Shown here: one piece after another, positions 34,395 through 44,235 of the stretch | How positions within the stretch are numbered: position 1 is the stretch's first letter | Layout of the letters: the number at the start of each line of letters is the position of its first letter | Source of the DNA: Bacillus rhizoplanae | GTDB taxonomy: Bacteria > Bacillota > Bacilli > Bacillales > Bacillaceae_G | Length of the DNA: 64,000 nt | Direction: 5' to 3' | NCBI RefSeq assembly: GCF_917563915.1 | Contig: NZ_CAKJTI010000004.1 | Location: 186,001-250,000 of the forward strand | The notes under the pieces: generated by a model | Told to the model about the DNA's origin: nothing | The model's database searches: none | What the model saw: only the letters and a program-made list of their open reading frames with translations | Translations under genes and position numbers: made by a program

Positions 34395-36317
34395 CTATGA
34401 ACTCACATTCATAGCTGCATTATAATCAGCAGTTTCTTTTGTTAATTGATATTGGAATTTCTCAATCTTCTTAACGGTTTTAGGTGAACCTTCTACATTT
34501 TTCTTTTCATGAATCATAAGGTGACAAGACTGACATACAGTAGCTAAATTTGGAACTTTATTTACTTCGTATAATGGTAACCACGGTTTTATATGATGAC
34601 AGTGTATATTCCATGGATAAAGGAATGAGTCACAACATCTGCATTTTCCTTTATCCCGATTGTAGGCGTATTCTCTGTTCATGATGTATTCAAAGTTGTA
34701 TCTTGGGTGCAGTCTTTTATGTTTCAGTTCGTATATCCGGCTCCATAAGGTTTCTTGAGAGTAGATAACATCTCGTTCTAGGAGAAATTTCTTTTGTCTT
34801 TTTGTTTCTAAGAACTTTCTTCCTTCTTCGGTGTAGCAGGATATACCTGTTTTCCATCGGTAAGGGATGCGAGCCTCGGTAAAAGAGAATTTTGTTAGTC
34901 CAATTTTGACTTCATCGGCTTCTAAGTAGAAAATTCTATCGTTCCTCCGTTGATGTCTGTTTGGGCGATTATTTGTTTCCTTAGCTGGAATCACATAGTT
35001 TTCCCAGCGTCTCTTTTGTCCTCCGCTTTGCAACTTACACCATTTTTTATACGCCACTTGATACAACTTCTGATCTTGTCGTTTCATAATATGAGCTGCT
35101 GAACTTGTTTTATAGAAATCAGCAATTCCTACAATCATGGAATTTACTTTTTCAAGTATTGCTATGTTTTCGCGTGGTTGTCGTAAGTTATGAATTTTAC
35201 GTATTTCTTTAGCTACTTGTCTTACTTTATTTTTCAGTCTTTTAATATCGGGAATGCTGTGACAACTTAATGATTTTGTTTTCTTACTATGGTTCTTCTC
35301 AACAAAGAATTCAAATCCTAGAAACTTTACTCGTTTTTTCCTTAAGTCTGTAATAATTGTTTTTTCGTTTGAAAGCTCAAGATTTAGTACATGTTTTAAA
35401 TATTTTCTGCTTGTCCTTAGGAGGGACTCGGCTTGGTCCATATCTTCACATAGAATAATCCAATCGTCTGCGTATCTAACGATTTGACATTTCTTATGTT
35501 TTTTATGAACACGTCTTAGTCCATCACTGTACGGATTAGAAACATCGTATCTAGCAGAATGATCTTGGAACTTTCTTGCTATCATCCAGTCGAAATTATT
35601 TAAGTATATATTCGCTAATAGAGGTGAAATAATTCCACCTTGCGGGGTTCCTAAGTGATTGTCTATTTGCATGTTATTTTCCATAACTCCTGCTTTTAGC
35701 ATTTTCTTGATAAGCATTAAAAAACGTTTATCTCTAATGCCAAGACTCCACATGATTTTTAGAAGTTTATTATGATCGATGTTATCGAAGTAGCCACGTA
35801 TATCTCCTTCTATAGCGATATACATTTTGCTTCTTTGTACTCTATCTAGAACCTCACGTTGAGCATGTTCAATACTTCGATTTGGTCTAAATCCAAAACT
35901 GTATTCGTAAAACTTTCCCTCTGCTATTGGCTCTAGAACGATTCTGGCTAGTTCTTGAATAATTCTATCTAGAATTGTAGGTATTCCGAGAGGGCGTTTC
36001 TTTCCATCAGTTTTTGGTATATATACTCTTCGAACTGGATTTGGATAATAGTTATCGATACAGCTTCTTATTAAATTGAGTAAAGTTTGCTCTGGTAGTT
36101 GCAAATAATTGTATATATCTTTGTTGTCTATTCCTTTTGTTTTACTACCTTTATTCGATTTTATGTTGTGAATCGCCGTAATAATAGTTTCCCGATTTTT
36201 CATTAGTTCAATCAAATTGTAGAAAGGTTCATTACCATCTTTAGATTTAGCATACATTTCATCCAATGTTCTATTTAACATGAATTCTGATTTGATTCTA
36301 CGAGCATCTACCTTCAC
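34395..36317 (-). CDS. ltrA: group II intron-encoded reverse transcriptase/maturase with HNH domain
   Basis: 640 residues. RT domain: VRRVYIPKTDGKKRPLGIPT (RT1-2), GDIRGYFDNIDHNKLL (RT3), GTPQGGIISPLLANIYL (RT4) and the catalytic RYADDWIILCED (RT5). Maturase X domain around 350-500 (KVNSMIVGIADFYK). C-terminal HNH endonuclease: CRCCDSF, HCHHIKPW, CQSCHLMIHEKKN. All motifs are intact, so splicing and retrohoming both look possible. Start is GTG at 36317, with AAGGAGG twelve bases upstream. It helps fold the intron RNA and carries out target-primed reverse transcription. Confidence 0.96.
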   Translation of the reverse strand: MKVDARRIKSEFMLNRTLDEMYAKSKDGNEPFYNLIELMKNRETIITAIHNIKSNKGSKTKGIDNKDIYNYLQLPEQTLLNLIRSCIDNYYPNPVRRVYIPKTDGKKRPLGIPTILDRIIQELARIVLEPIAEGKFYEYSFGFRPNRSIEHAQREVLDRVQRSKMYIAIEGDIRGYFDNIDHNKLLKIMWSLGIRDKRFLMLIKKMLKAGVMENNMQIDNHLGTPQGGIISPLLANIYLNNFDWMIARKFQDHSARYDVSNPYSDGLRRVHKKHKKCQIVRYADDWIILCEDMDQAESLLRTSRKYLKHVLNLELSNEKTIITDLRKKRVKFLGFEFFVEKNHSKKTKSLSCHSIPDIKRLKNKVRQVAKEIRKIHNLRQPRENIAILEKVNSMIVGIADFYKTSSAAHIMKRQDQKLYQVAYKKWCKLQSGGQKRRWENYVIPAKETNNRPNRHQRRNDRIFYLEADEVKIGLTKFSFTEARIPYRWKTGISCYTEEGRKFLETKRQKKFLLERDVIYSQETLWSRIYELKHKRLHPRYNFEYIMNREYAYNRDKGKCRCCDSFLYPWNIHCHHIKPWLPLYEVNKVPNLATVCQSCHLMIHEKKNVEGSPKTVKKIEKFQYQLTKETADYNAAMNVSS

Positions 36318-37098
36318 GTTGTTTAATAACCTCCTTGTTTGAGGAATAGCTGGTTATGCGTGAATTAACTATTTTACTTCCACATTCTTTTAAAGAAAGG
36401 GTCGTCTTACCGTAGAATCTGCTGATTAACATACACTACCGACTGGTGCCCTTCGCTAAGATGTTTTTCTGCTCCGTGACACTTCCGCAGAATTTCGTCT
36501 GCTTTATAGTCACATCAACGCCCATCTATTATTGCTACTATGACACCGCTGACTTTCAACTCGTTTCACCGTACCTTTATACTCCACGAATTGAATCTCA
36601 AACGTTCCATATCGTTTATCCCTTCTTTTGCATTCCTTAGGTGCCCTCTATACACCGGAGTTACTTCGCTCAAGTTAGATTGACCTTAACTTCTTGAGCC
36701 AACTTCGTCATTTAGGCAAAGTAACGAAGTAGCATTTGTATCTTAGGAAAATATACAAATATTTCACTCAGACCATCCTTTGACCTACGTATGATGGCTA
36801 TGGGTAACGGTGCGTGCATGACGAGGGTTCGTCTTCGCTCACCATAGAATGCTTTTAAGGACTACCGCCTCATATCAGGGAGTGTAGGCTCCCGTCAGTA
36901 GACGACTTCACCTGGCTCTCATACGACAAGTTATAAAGGTAATTTGTCGCATGCAGGAGTATTATAGATAGAACAGAAAGGTCATTTGTTCTAATTAGGA
37001 GTTTCACCTAATATTTCAACGATACAGTTAGAATAAGGCAAAACCTTATTCCCGTAATTTCGTGTTTTAAGCAACACTTATATACGAACGTTTCGCAC

Positions 37099-38542
37099 TG
37101 CCGAGTCCCATATCATCGGCTAGCAACGCGCCAAATCCTAACTCTCGTAAGTAGAGGAGCCACTCGACACCTTGCTGTTGGTATGGCCTTAATGTTGCTT
37201 GTAAGGAAGCCGGCACCTTGGCAGGTGGAATTTCCCCAATGTGCAGCAATCTTTCAAACAGTTTATCGTAATAATCATCGAATTCAAATTCCATATCTGC
37301 AAAAGGATTTTCTTCTTCGACTACTTCTGTTTCTGCACTTCGAAGCAACCGCTGCTGCACGACATCTTTCATCTCAAGGCCGTATCTGTCTGCTTTCTTC
37401 ATCAGCTTCTTCACTTCTTCGATAAACGCTGGATCAAGTCTCATCCATTGTCCATTTATGTGAATAAGACGTCTGTTTTGTTCAATGAGCGCAAGAAATT
37501 CAGCCTCTGATAAATCGATGCCGTTTGTAGAAATGCGCCAGTCAAAATCTACGAGCGTATTCATTCCAAAGAATGCCTGTCCTGTTTTCGCATTATGTTT
37601 CACTTGGACGCGCAGCTTTGGTTTATTTGCTTTTAAGTTTTGCCACCATGACGGCAGTAAAATATCAACACCGGCCGCTAGAAATTCATTGCTGGCTTCT
37701 GTTAAAAAGCGCCATGCTTCCGTTTCGTATAGCTCGCTCCGAAATACGTCTTCTTCTATTAACCAAGGTACGAGTTTGCCGAAACCTTCTTGCGTTTCGA
37801 TAATACGTTCTTCATGATTTATCCACCTTTTAGGCAGTGAATCGGGGCCTGTATATACGGATATTCGCTGATTGCCGCGTTTTGGTGTTAGTATGGTTTC
37901 CAGCTTCCACGTTTCAAAATCATTCTCTGGTTCTTGTAATCGAAGCCCAATTGCAAATGGTAGATCATCCTCGATATAGCCAATTTTACGGAGCCAATCG
38001 TTTTCATGAATAGCCGTTTCAAGTTGTCGTTTCGTAAAGTCATAATGCTCATATAAGCGCTTTGCATCCTCCCATGCATCGTCAGAGCGAGTATGATGCC
38101 GAAGTGTTTCATTAATCGCCTCTGAAAACAGCTTTTGCACCGTTTCATCCATTTCTTCTTCATGAGCGGTTTTCCAGGATGGATACTGGCCCCAGTGTTT
38201 GATGTCTGGAAGAAAGTTTCCTATTGTGTAAGCCTCCCAAGCCTGCTGAGCGACTGGCTTGAGTTCAGTAATGTTTGCGCTTGTTTGCAGCTTTGTAAAT
38301 GAATTTACTGGCTTTTTGGCGATATATTCAAATGCTTGAGTAGCGCTCAAAATGATACCGCTTCGCTGTTCATATGTTCCTTCTTGCAAAAATGTTCCGT
38401 AGAAAGAAGTGGAGTGCCATGTGAACGCATGTTGTTTCCAACTGCTTAGAGGCAAGCTGCTTCCAGTTTCATCCTCTGCCCAAAGAAACCAGTTTTCTTT
38501 CATTCGTTCGAGCCGAATGGTAATGTCAATTTGTGTTGTCAT
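37099..38542 (-). CDS. SNF2-family helicase, 5' exon (N-terminal part)
   Basis: First exon, 481 codons plus one base. It holds an N-terminal bacterial SNF2-associated region (about 1-430, with WWQNLKANKPKLRVQVK and FFGMNTLVDFDWRISTNG). The start of the ATPase domain follows: LRPYQQQGVEWLLYLRE (motif Q/I lead) and FGALLADDMGLG. It breaks off at the A of the Walker A lysine codon. Without splicing, translation runs ten codons into the intron and stops at 37067. ATG at 38542 is behind GGAAAGGAAAG and overlaps the SWIM gene by 17 bases. Confidence 0.92.
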
Positions 38543-40145
38543 GGATCAACTTTCCTTTCCGCAGTTCTTCTTGCAATGCTCGCAGCCGTGAGTGAGAGGA
38601 GGCAATCATTATAATGAAGTAATCCCATTCGTCTGTCCGTTTGAGCCTTTTGTAAAGTGTTCTCAGTTTTTTTAAGTAGCGAATTGCTCTGCGATATGAT
38701 TTTCGATTCTTTTCTTCAATGGCTTGCATTGCGGCATAATGATAGAGCGGAAGAGCAGCTTCTGGCGCTTCTTTTTCAATTTCTTTTAACGGCTCTTTTA
38801 ACAATTCAATTGCTTCAAATCCATATAGTAAATGAAGCTCCGTCCATGTGTGATATTGCTTTTTGGCAAGAACATATTGCTCGTAGCTTACGAAACTATA
38901 TGGCAATAATTCTTGAAGAATCATTTCATAGCCAGCTTGTTCATTCGTATGAGTGGCATATGTTTCATACATCATCATAAATAAACGGACAACATCTTTC
39001 ACAAAGTATGGATCGTGCTCGGCAGTTATCGTTTCTTTCACTCGCTTGTAAGTGAATGATAGCCATTGTTCTGCCCGCTCCCACTGCATGGAACTTAATA
39101 AATCTTCCAACCAGTCAAAGTAAAGTCCAACAACTTGTGGTGGCTGCGCTCTTAGTACATCCATTGCTTCTGCATCTTTTTTCTGTAGAAAGAGAAGGTG
39201 AGCGGATGCAAGTGCTTTTGATAAGGGATGAATCTTTGTTTCAATCCGCAGTTCTTCTTCTTGTATCCAAGTTTGCTCTGTGAAAAGCTCTCCCCATATG
39301 TGGCGATAAATAAAAAATCGCTCTTGTGTATAGGAAGAGGACGAGAAGAAGATTGTATGTAGCACTTCGGCAGTGTGCTGCAAAAATGGCGTAAGTACAT
39401 CTGGGAGCGGCTCAGCTTTAAAATCCCTTACAATGCTTTCTATTTTATCAACAAAGAGCCGTACAATATTGATTGGTTTATGATAAGAATAGAGTTCATC
39501 TTCTTCAAATATTTGTATTTCCTCAAGCAGCTTTTGAAAAGAAAAGAGAGCTGCACTAAGTTTAAACAGTTCGTGAACAGCAACAATGCGCGGTGCTTTT
39601 CGTTCAATTTTCACATAAAAATCCATGAAAATGTTCATCAGAAAATACATTTGTTTGTATGATAGGCGCTTTTGTTCTTTTGCGAATGTATCGTACTCAG
39701 TTTCAAAATAGGCAATCCAGCTTTTGTAATCTGTATCTTTAAAAGATGTTGTTTGCAACATTTGCCGTGCTGTGCGAATAGGAGGGAGAGTAGGTTTACC
39801 TTTCTTTTTAAATAAAGTTAGAATGTCTCCCACTTGCCCAAAGCTTGCAGCTGCATAGAGTAAGACTGCGAGCATGTGTTTACATTGCGTCGGTGAAAAG
39901 CAGTCACAATAACTTTCCGACACGTTTCGAATAGGGATGTTTACACTAAAAATATCTCCATCGTTTTCAACTGTCCCCGATAATGTGTATCCATCAAAAT
40001 CAACGTTATACACGAGGCCGCTACGGTAGAGCTGAAGTGCATCTGAAACTTGTTCTTTGTCAGATGCTTGCTGTGGATCCAGTCCTTTCAAAAATTCATT
40101 GGCGATTTCCATAATCTCATCTTTCGTAATTGAATGTTGCAGCAT
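38526..40145 (-). CDS. SWIM zinc-finger protein
   Basis: 539 residues. The N-terminal SWIM motif CDCFSPTQCKH (CxCx6CxH, about 80-90) binds zinc. The rest is largely alpha-helical and rich in Leu, Tyr and Glu, without recognised motifs. SWIM proteins of this kind are regularly encoded directly before a SNF2 ATPase, as here (17-base overlap), and the two probably act together on DNA or chromatin-like complexes. ATG behind GCGGAGG. The 150 bases upstream look like a promoter region. Confidence 0.9.
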   Translation of the reverse strand: MLQHSITKDEIMEIANEFLKGLDPQQASDKEQVSDALQLYRSGLVYNVDFDGYTLSGTVENDGDIFSVNIPIRNVSESYCDCFSPTQCKHMLAVLLYAAASFGQVGDILTLFKKKGKPTLPPIRTARQMLQTTSFKDTDYKSWIAYFETEYDTFAKEQKRLSYKQMYFLMNIFMDFYVKIERKAPRIVAVHELFKLSAALFSFQKLLEEIQIFEEDELYSYHKPINIVRLFVDKIESIVRDFKAEPLPDVLTPFLQHTAEVLHTIFFSSSSYTQERFFIYRHIWGELFTEQTWIQEEELRIETKIHPLSKALASAHLLFLQKKDAEAMDVLRAQPPQVVGLYFDWLEDLLSSMQWERAEQWLSFTYKRVKETITAEHDPYFVKDVVRLFMMMYETYATHTNEQAGYEMILQELLPYSFVSYEQYVLAKKQYHTWTELHLLYGFEAIELLKEPLKEIEKEAPEAALPLYHYAAMQAIEEKNRKSYRRAIRYLKKLRTLYKRLKRTDEWDYFIIMIASSHSRLRALQEELRKGKLIHDNTN

Positions 40146-40337
40146 AACGTTCCTCCGCGCAAAAGATTTCCTTCTTCTACATTATAAACACAATGAGTAT
40201 AAAAATAGAAAAAAACAAGTTTTATATCAAAAAATATTTGAAAATTATGGTAGAATATCACATTCGTTATGGTGGTGGATCTGTGATTTAGTAACGAGCA
40301 TGTTGTTACAGTCACACCAGAAACACAGAATTAACGC

Positions 40338-40370
40338 AAAAAGACTATCTCTTTTAAGAGGTAGTCTTTT
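40338..40370. terminator. terminator at the end of the 103-residue protein gene
   Basis: AAAAAGACTA, then CTC, pairs with GAG, then TAGTCTTTT, with one bulge. It overlaps the stop codon of the - strand gene at 40354 and could act in both directions. Confidence 0.75.
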
Positions 40371-40665
40371 GTTGTAATACGCTTTGTACGTAAGGATCTT
40401 GCAAAATCCTTTCGATTAAAGGAATGGTTTTATTTTTGAAGTGGTGGCCAGTGTCAATCGGAAATGGCTTTTGTCCACCAGGTTTGACGCCATATTGTAT
40501 AATTTTATACTGCAAGTCCTCCTCTTGTTGTAATACGATTAGTCTATATCGGTTATCGTCATGCTCTAATGAAAAATCAATTGCAGTCGCATCGTATGTG
40601 ACATCGTCTTTATATATATACGGAGTAGGTGTGCCAATCCAGTCAACTTTTGCATTTATATTCAT
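40354..40665 (-). CDS. uncharacterised soluble protein, 103 residues
   Basis: It starts MNINAKVDWIGTPTPYIYKD and has LEHDDNRYRLIVLQQEEDLQ in the middle and GHHFKNKTIPLIERILQDPY near the end. There is no signal or membrane segment. The ATG lies behind AAAGGAGG. The length and mixed beta/alpha pattern look like a real small domain, but I do not recognise the family. It is a single gene between the SWIM-SNF2 operon and a bcr1-like repeat. Confidence 0.75.
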   Translation of the reverse strand: MNINAKVDWIGTPTPYIYKDDVTYDATAIDFSLEHDDNRYRLIVLQQEEDLQYKIIQYGVKPGGQKPFPIDTGHHFKNKTIPLIERILQDPYVQSVLQQKTTS

Positions 40666-40685
40666 ATAGATGCCTCCTTTTCTTC

Positions 40686-40840
40686 TTATCCCGCATTAAC
40701 GGGCAGTAATCCCCCCACCTCAAGATTGAGAGAAGCGAAGAAGATAGGTGGGGGATAACTGCCCGTAAAAGCCCGATTGGTTCAACTAACCATCAGTGGG
40801 GGATGAAAAACCCCCCCCACTGATGGAAGTTTCACTTTAT
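40686..40840 (+). repeat. bcr1-like repeat, full length
   Basis: Near-identical to the copy at 30737: CCCGCATTAACGGGCAGTAA at the left, CACCTCAAGATTGAGAGA in the first loop, CCCGATTGGTTCAACTAACC in the middle, and the hairpin CATCAGTGGGGG with CCCCCCACTGATG. The right end is TTCACTTTAT. Confidence 0.9.
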
Positions 40841-40852
40841 TATAAGCAAAAT

Positions 40853-40886
40853 AAAAGCCAGCTCTCAACTGATGAGAGCTGGCTTT
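40853..40886 (-). terminator. intrinsic terminator of the SH3-3D protein gene
   Basis: AAAGCCAGCTCTCA (40854-40867) pairs with TGAGAGCTGGCTTT (40873-40886). On the - strand it ends in TTTTATTTTG. Confidence 0.88.
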
Positions 40887-40908
40887 GTCTTTTTTATAAC
40901 AATAGCAT

Positions 40909-41763
40909 TTAGTCTAAAATTTTCACTTTTACATGTTTGCGTCCCCATTGGTTTGCAGCGGCATCAGAGCCGACTAGGACGTCGATACGATTTCCTTTAA
41001 TTGCACCGCCAGTATCACCAGCAATTGCTTCTCCGTAGCCTTCTACCCAGATCTTTGATCCAAGTGGAATCACTTTCGGGTCAACAGCAACCATTTTCAT
41101 GTTTGGATTTGCTGTTAGGTCATGCCCCATAGCAGTTAATACATGACCGCCATGTGTGCCTCCATTTTCGCTTGGGTCAGCTGTGTAAGCAGTTGCTTCA
41201 ACTGTTAGTTCACGGCCGCTAGCTGGTGCAGCTGCAGCTTTTGTTTGTGTAGCAGTCTGCGTTGCTTGAGCTGGAGCTGGTTGTGCTTTTGCAGGAGCAG
41301 GTGCTTGTTCTTGTGCTGTCACAACAGGTGCAGTACCTGTTAAATAAGGAACATTTACATAAGCTGTCTTTCCGTTATATTCAAATTGTAACCAGTCGTT
41401 TTGAACTTGATGTGTCGTTTGAATGACATCATCTTTCTTTAATGTACCCAGAATTTCTGAGTTTGTGTTTGCATCAGCACGTACATTTAATACGTTTGCT
41501 GTTACATAATAGATGTTTTTCGTAAACTCGGAGCTTACGAATCCTTCTTTACCATTCAGGTTCACTTTTAGCCAACCGTTTTCTGTATTTTTAACATCTA
41601 ATTTATAACCATCTAATACTTTACCTACAACTTTTGATTCAATATTTGGGTTTTCTCGTACGTTTAGAACGTCTGCGTTAACAACTGTTTCAGCTTGTGC
41701 AGAAGAAGTGAAAATCCCAAGACCAAAAACTGCTGCTGTTGCTATACCAAGTAACTTTTTCAT
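40909..41763 (-). CDS. SH3b-3D domain cell-wall protein
   Basis: 284 residues from ATG 41763, behind GGAGG. Signal peptide of about 25 residues (MKKLLGIATAAVFGLGIFTS, then SAQA). Two bacterial SH3 domains (about 27-85 and 90-150), each starting VNADVLNVRENPN or VTANVLNVRADAN. A Pro/Ala/Gln linker follows, then a C-terminal 3D domain named for its three Asp: VDPKVIPLGSKIWVEGYG and AGDTGGAIKGNRIDV. The 3D domain is related to lytic transglycosylase MltA folds, so it likely binds and cuts peptidoglycan. B. cereus proteins of this layout have been annotated as EntA/B/C. Confidence 0.93.
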   Translation of the reverse strand: MKKLLGIATAAVFGLGIFTSSAQAETVVNADVLNVRENPNIESKVVGKVLDGYKLDVKNTENGWLKVNLNGKEGFVSSEFTKNIYYVTANVLNVRADANTNSEILGTLKKDDVIQTTHQVQNDWLQFEYNGKTAYVNVPYLTGTAPVVTAQEQAPAPAKAQPAPAQATQTATQTKAAAAPASGRELTVEATAYTADPSENGGTHGGHVLTAMGHDLTANPNMKMVAVDPKVIPLGSKIWVEGYGEAIAGDTGGAIKGNRIDVLVGSDAAANQWGRKHVKVKILD

Positions 41764-42395
41764 GAATAGCCTCCAATGCTTTTGTTTTCGTGTCCTCATT
41801 ATAGCAACAGATTTTCAGCGAAAATGGGAAATCACACAATTACAAACCATTCGTAACACTTCATTAATACTTTGTAATATGAAAAAATACATAAACAAAC
41901 CGCTTTTTTATTGAGTTTTAAGGGACTTCATTACATGTTACAGGATTTAGGAGAGGGGAGGAAATATTTTAAGGGGGTTAATCGTGTTTCGGGAGTATTA
42001 CGATAGTGTTATGAAATTATTACTTTCGTTGAGTGTTTTATTAATTTATTACCAAAATAGTTATTTAAATATAAGCAGTTTGTGTTATTTTTCACAAATT
42101 ATAGCCCTGTTTTACGAAAAATCACCATATAATTGTTACAAAAAGAAGGGGTGTCATAGAACAAATTTGTTCCTTTTCATCTCTGTAACATATCACAATG
42201 AATGAAATACGTATTATTTATTCCAGCGAGAGGGGAAAAAAGAGACCATCTAGTTAGGATGTCTTTCATTTTGTATGATATTGACAAAAAAATGTCGAAA
42301 ATGTGTTGTCACATCTTCCTAAATGTGCTATATTATTTCCTGTAAGCGATTTCAATTTAAGTTTTACGGCAACTAAGGGGAGGACATCCAGAGTA
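41764..42395. other. intergenic region without a supported gene
   Basis: 632 bases, very AT-rich. It holds the promoter area of the SH3-3D gene on the - strand. A 73-codon opening at 41984 on the + strand has no convincing ribosome binding site and an unlikely protein composition. I see no hairpin of note. Confidence 0.5.
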
Positions 42396-42530
42396 ATGAA
42401 ACGTTACGAACGAAAGTGGAAGCATATTTGTTTAAAGCGTGCTACGCACCGAGCAGTACATGAAAACGAAGAGCGAAAGATAGAAAAACCTACAAAGGAA
42501 CCAGAAAAGCAATTGGTCTCACAAAAGTAG
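42396..42530 (+). CDS. small basic protein, 44 residues, unknown
   Basis: ATG 42396 stands about twelve bases behind AAGGGGAGG. The protein starts MKRYERKWKHICLKRATHRA and ends EKQLVSQK, with a high share of Lys, Arg and Glu. The transcript could run on to the terminator at 42638. The long 3' part and the loose spacing of the ribosome binding site leave open that the unit is a small RNA. No family recognised. Confidence 0.4.
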   Translation: MKRYERKWKHICLKRATHRAVHENEERKIEKPTKEPEKQLVSQK

Positions 42531-42637
42531 GATCCACTTTTGTCGTATATATAAGAAAGTGTTACGTTCGTTGGGGGATGGGCGTAAAGTAACTTTCAAC
42601 TAAGGGGTATTAGTTCAATATATAAGTTTACGGTTAA

Positions 42638-42673
42638 AATAAGCGCAGAGCATACGGCAGCTCTGCGCTTATT
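42638..42673 (+). terminator. strong intrinsic terminator of the short 42396 unit
   Basis: AATAAGCGCAGAGC (42638-42651) is perfectly complementary to 42660-42673 around an eight-base loop and is followed by TGTTTTC. Confidence 0.85.
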
Positions 42674-42753
42674 TGTTTTCTCTATAATAGTAGAAACTCG
42701 TTTGTATCGTTATCGCAAGGCATGCCCCTGCGATTCTGTGCAAGCCGGAAAAT

Positions 42754-42792
42754 AAAAATCCCTCTTAAGTTTTTAACTTAAGAGGGATTTTT
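42754..42792 (-). terminator. intrinsic terminator of nupC
   Basis: AAAAATCCCTCTTAAGTT (42754-42771) pairs with 42775-42792. On the - strand it ends in five T. It starts six bases beyond the nupC stop. Confidence 0.93.
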
Positions 42793-42797
42793 GTATA

Positions 42798-44006
42798 TTA
42801 AAACATCATGCCCGCTACGGCAGCGTTTAAGAAGTTAGCTAATGTACCAGCAATTACTGCTTTAATTCCCAATTGTGCAATTTGTTGACGGCGTGAAGGA
42901 GCAAGTGTACCTGTCACACCTAATTGAATTGCAATAGATGAGAAGTTTGCGAAGCCGCAAATTGCAAATGCTAAAATAATGTTTGTTTTTTCAGAAAGGT
43001 CTCCCATATGCTGAGCTAAATTTCCGTATGCAACGAATTCATTCACTGCAAGTTTCTGTCCGATGTAACCAGCTGCTTGAATTGCTTCATGCGGCGGAAC
43101 CCCGATTAGTACAGCGAGTGGAGACAGGATGTAACCAAAAATTAGATCAAGGCTTAGTTTTATATCAAACCAAGAACCAATCCATCCTAGTAGACCGTTT
43201 AATACAGCGATTAACGCGATAAATGCCATAAGCATGGCTGCAACGTTAATAACAAGCTGCATCCCTTCAGATGCACCGCGTGCTGCTGCATCAATAACGT
43301 TTGCATCTGTACGCTCTGTAGAAAGCTTTACATCGTTATTTACTTTTTCCGTTTCCGGCATGATTAATTTTGCAATCAGTAAGCTTGAAGGTGCAGCCAT
43401 AATAGCAGCTGCAAGTAAATGCTCAAGCGGAATTCCCATTGCTGCATAACCAACAAGAACAGAACCGGCAACAGACGTCATACCGCTAACCATAATAGCG
43501 AAGAATTCACTATTTGTTACGCGATCTAAGTAAGGTTTAATTAAAATCGGTGCTTCCGATTGTCCTAAGAAAACAGTTGTAACAGCATTTAAGCTTTCTG
43601 TTTTTGAAGTGCCAAGAAGTTTGCTTAACCCGCCGCCAATAATAGTAATAAACCATTGCATGATACCAAAATAATATAATATAGCTACGAGTGCACTAAT
43701 AAATACAATTGGAAGTAATGCTTGAATAATAAAGACGAAGCCCCAAGGACCTTTAGCGTTTGCTAGATCGCCCACAACGAATTTAATTCCTTCGTATGAG
43801 AAATTAATAAGACTTTGTACACCACCAGCAGCATATTTTAAAACAGCTTTTCCAGCGTCCCATCTTAATACGATGAAGGAGAAAGTGATCTGAATAGCTA
43901 GCGCAATTAAAATTGTACGCCAATTAATAGCTTTGCGGTTGGAAGACAGTAAAACTGCAATTGCCATAATTCCAAGCACGCCGCCAATTCCCCATAAAAC
44001 ATTCAT
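42798..44006 (-). CDS. nupC: NupC-family concentrative nucleoside transporter
   Basis: 402 residues. Eight to ten hydrophobic segments. The CNT motifs GQSEAPILIKPYLDRVTNSE (near 150) and YILSPLAVLIGVPPHEA (near 295) are followed by ICGFANFSSIAIQLG near 355. CNT proteins import nucleosides with H+ or Na+. ATG at 44006 with GAGAGGAG about eleven bases upstream. Monocistronic. Confidence 0.95.
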   Translation of the reverse strand: MNVLWGIGGVLGIMAIAVLLSSNRKAINWRTILIALAIQITFSFIVLRWDAGKAVLKYAAGGVQSLINFSYEGIKFVVGDLANAKGPWGFVFIIQALLPIVFISALVAILYYFGIMQWFITIIGGGLSKLLGTSKTESLNAVTTVFLGQSEAPILIKPYLDRVTNSEFFAIMVSGMTSVAGSVLVGYAAMGIPLEHLLAAAIMAAPSSLLIAKLIMPETEKVNNDVKLSTERTDANVIDAAARGASEGMQLVINVAAMLMAFIALIAVLNGLLGWIGSWFDIKLSLDLIFGYILSPLAVLIGVPPHEAIQAAGYIGQKLAVNEFVAYGNLAQHMGDLSEKTNIILAFAICGFANFSSIAIQLGVTGTLAPSRRQQIAQLGIKAVIAGTLANFLNAAVAGMMF

Positions 44007-44235
44007 GCTTGTAAAATCTCCTCTCTAAATTGACGAAACATTGCGAATAGTAGAATTGCTACGTTTCTCTGAAAATATTATCTTATGTAACTTATCACAC
44101 CAGACATCGGAGGTCAAACGTCTACGGAAAAGTCAGAATAGGAAAACAATAAGAGGGATAAACACATATAGGATGAAATTTGGTCATGATGTTTCAGAGG
44201 AAGAACGACCGAAAAACTATATAAATCCATTTTGA

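Larger units (their letters stand above)
34257..37098 (-). mobile_element. group II intron, complete, inside the SNF2 gene
   Basis: On the - strand the element begins GTGCG (37098-37094), the canonical group II 5' end, and ends in AT at 34257. It has a domain V hairpin at 34305-34344 and an open reading frame for a maturase in the domain IV position. Removing 34257-37098 joins exon phases exactly: 1444 + 1322 bases make 922 codons without a stop, and the joined site reads GLGKS, a proper Walker A end. About 780 bases upstream of the reading frame (36318-37098) correspond to RNA domains I-III. Boundaries could be one base off. Confidence 0.93.

Noticed and set aside
36446-36640. + strand opening within the group II intron
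   Set aside because: Lies in the structured RNA domains of the intron; no sign of translation.
41984-42205. 73-codon opening in the gap before the 44-residue protein
   Set aside because: AT-rich chance frame; no suitable ribosome binding site and many Tyr/Phe/Leu/Ser without a clear membrane pattern.
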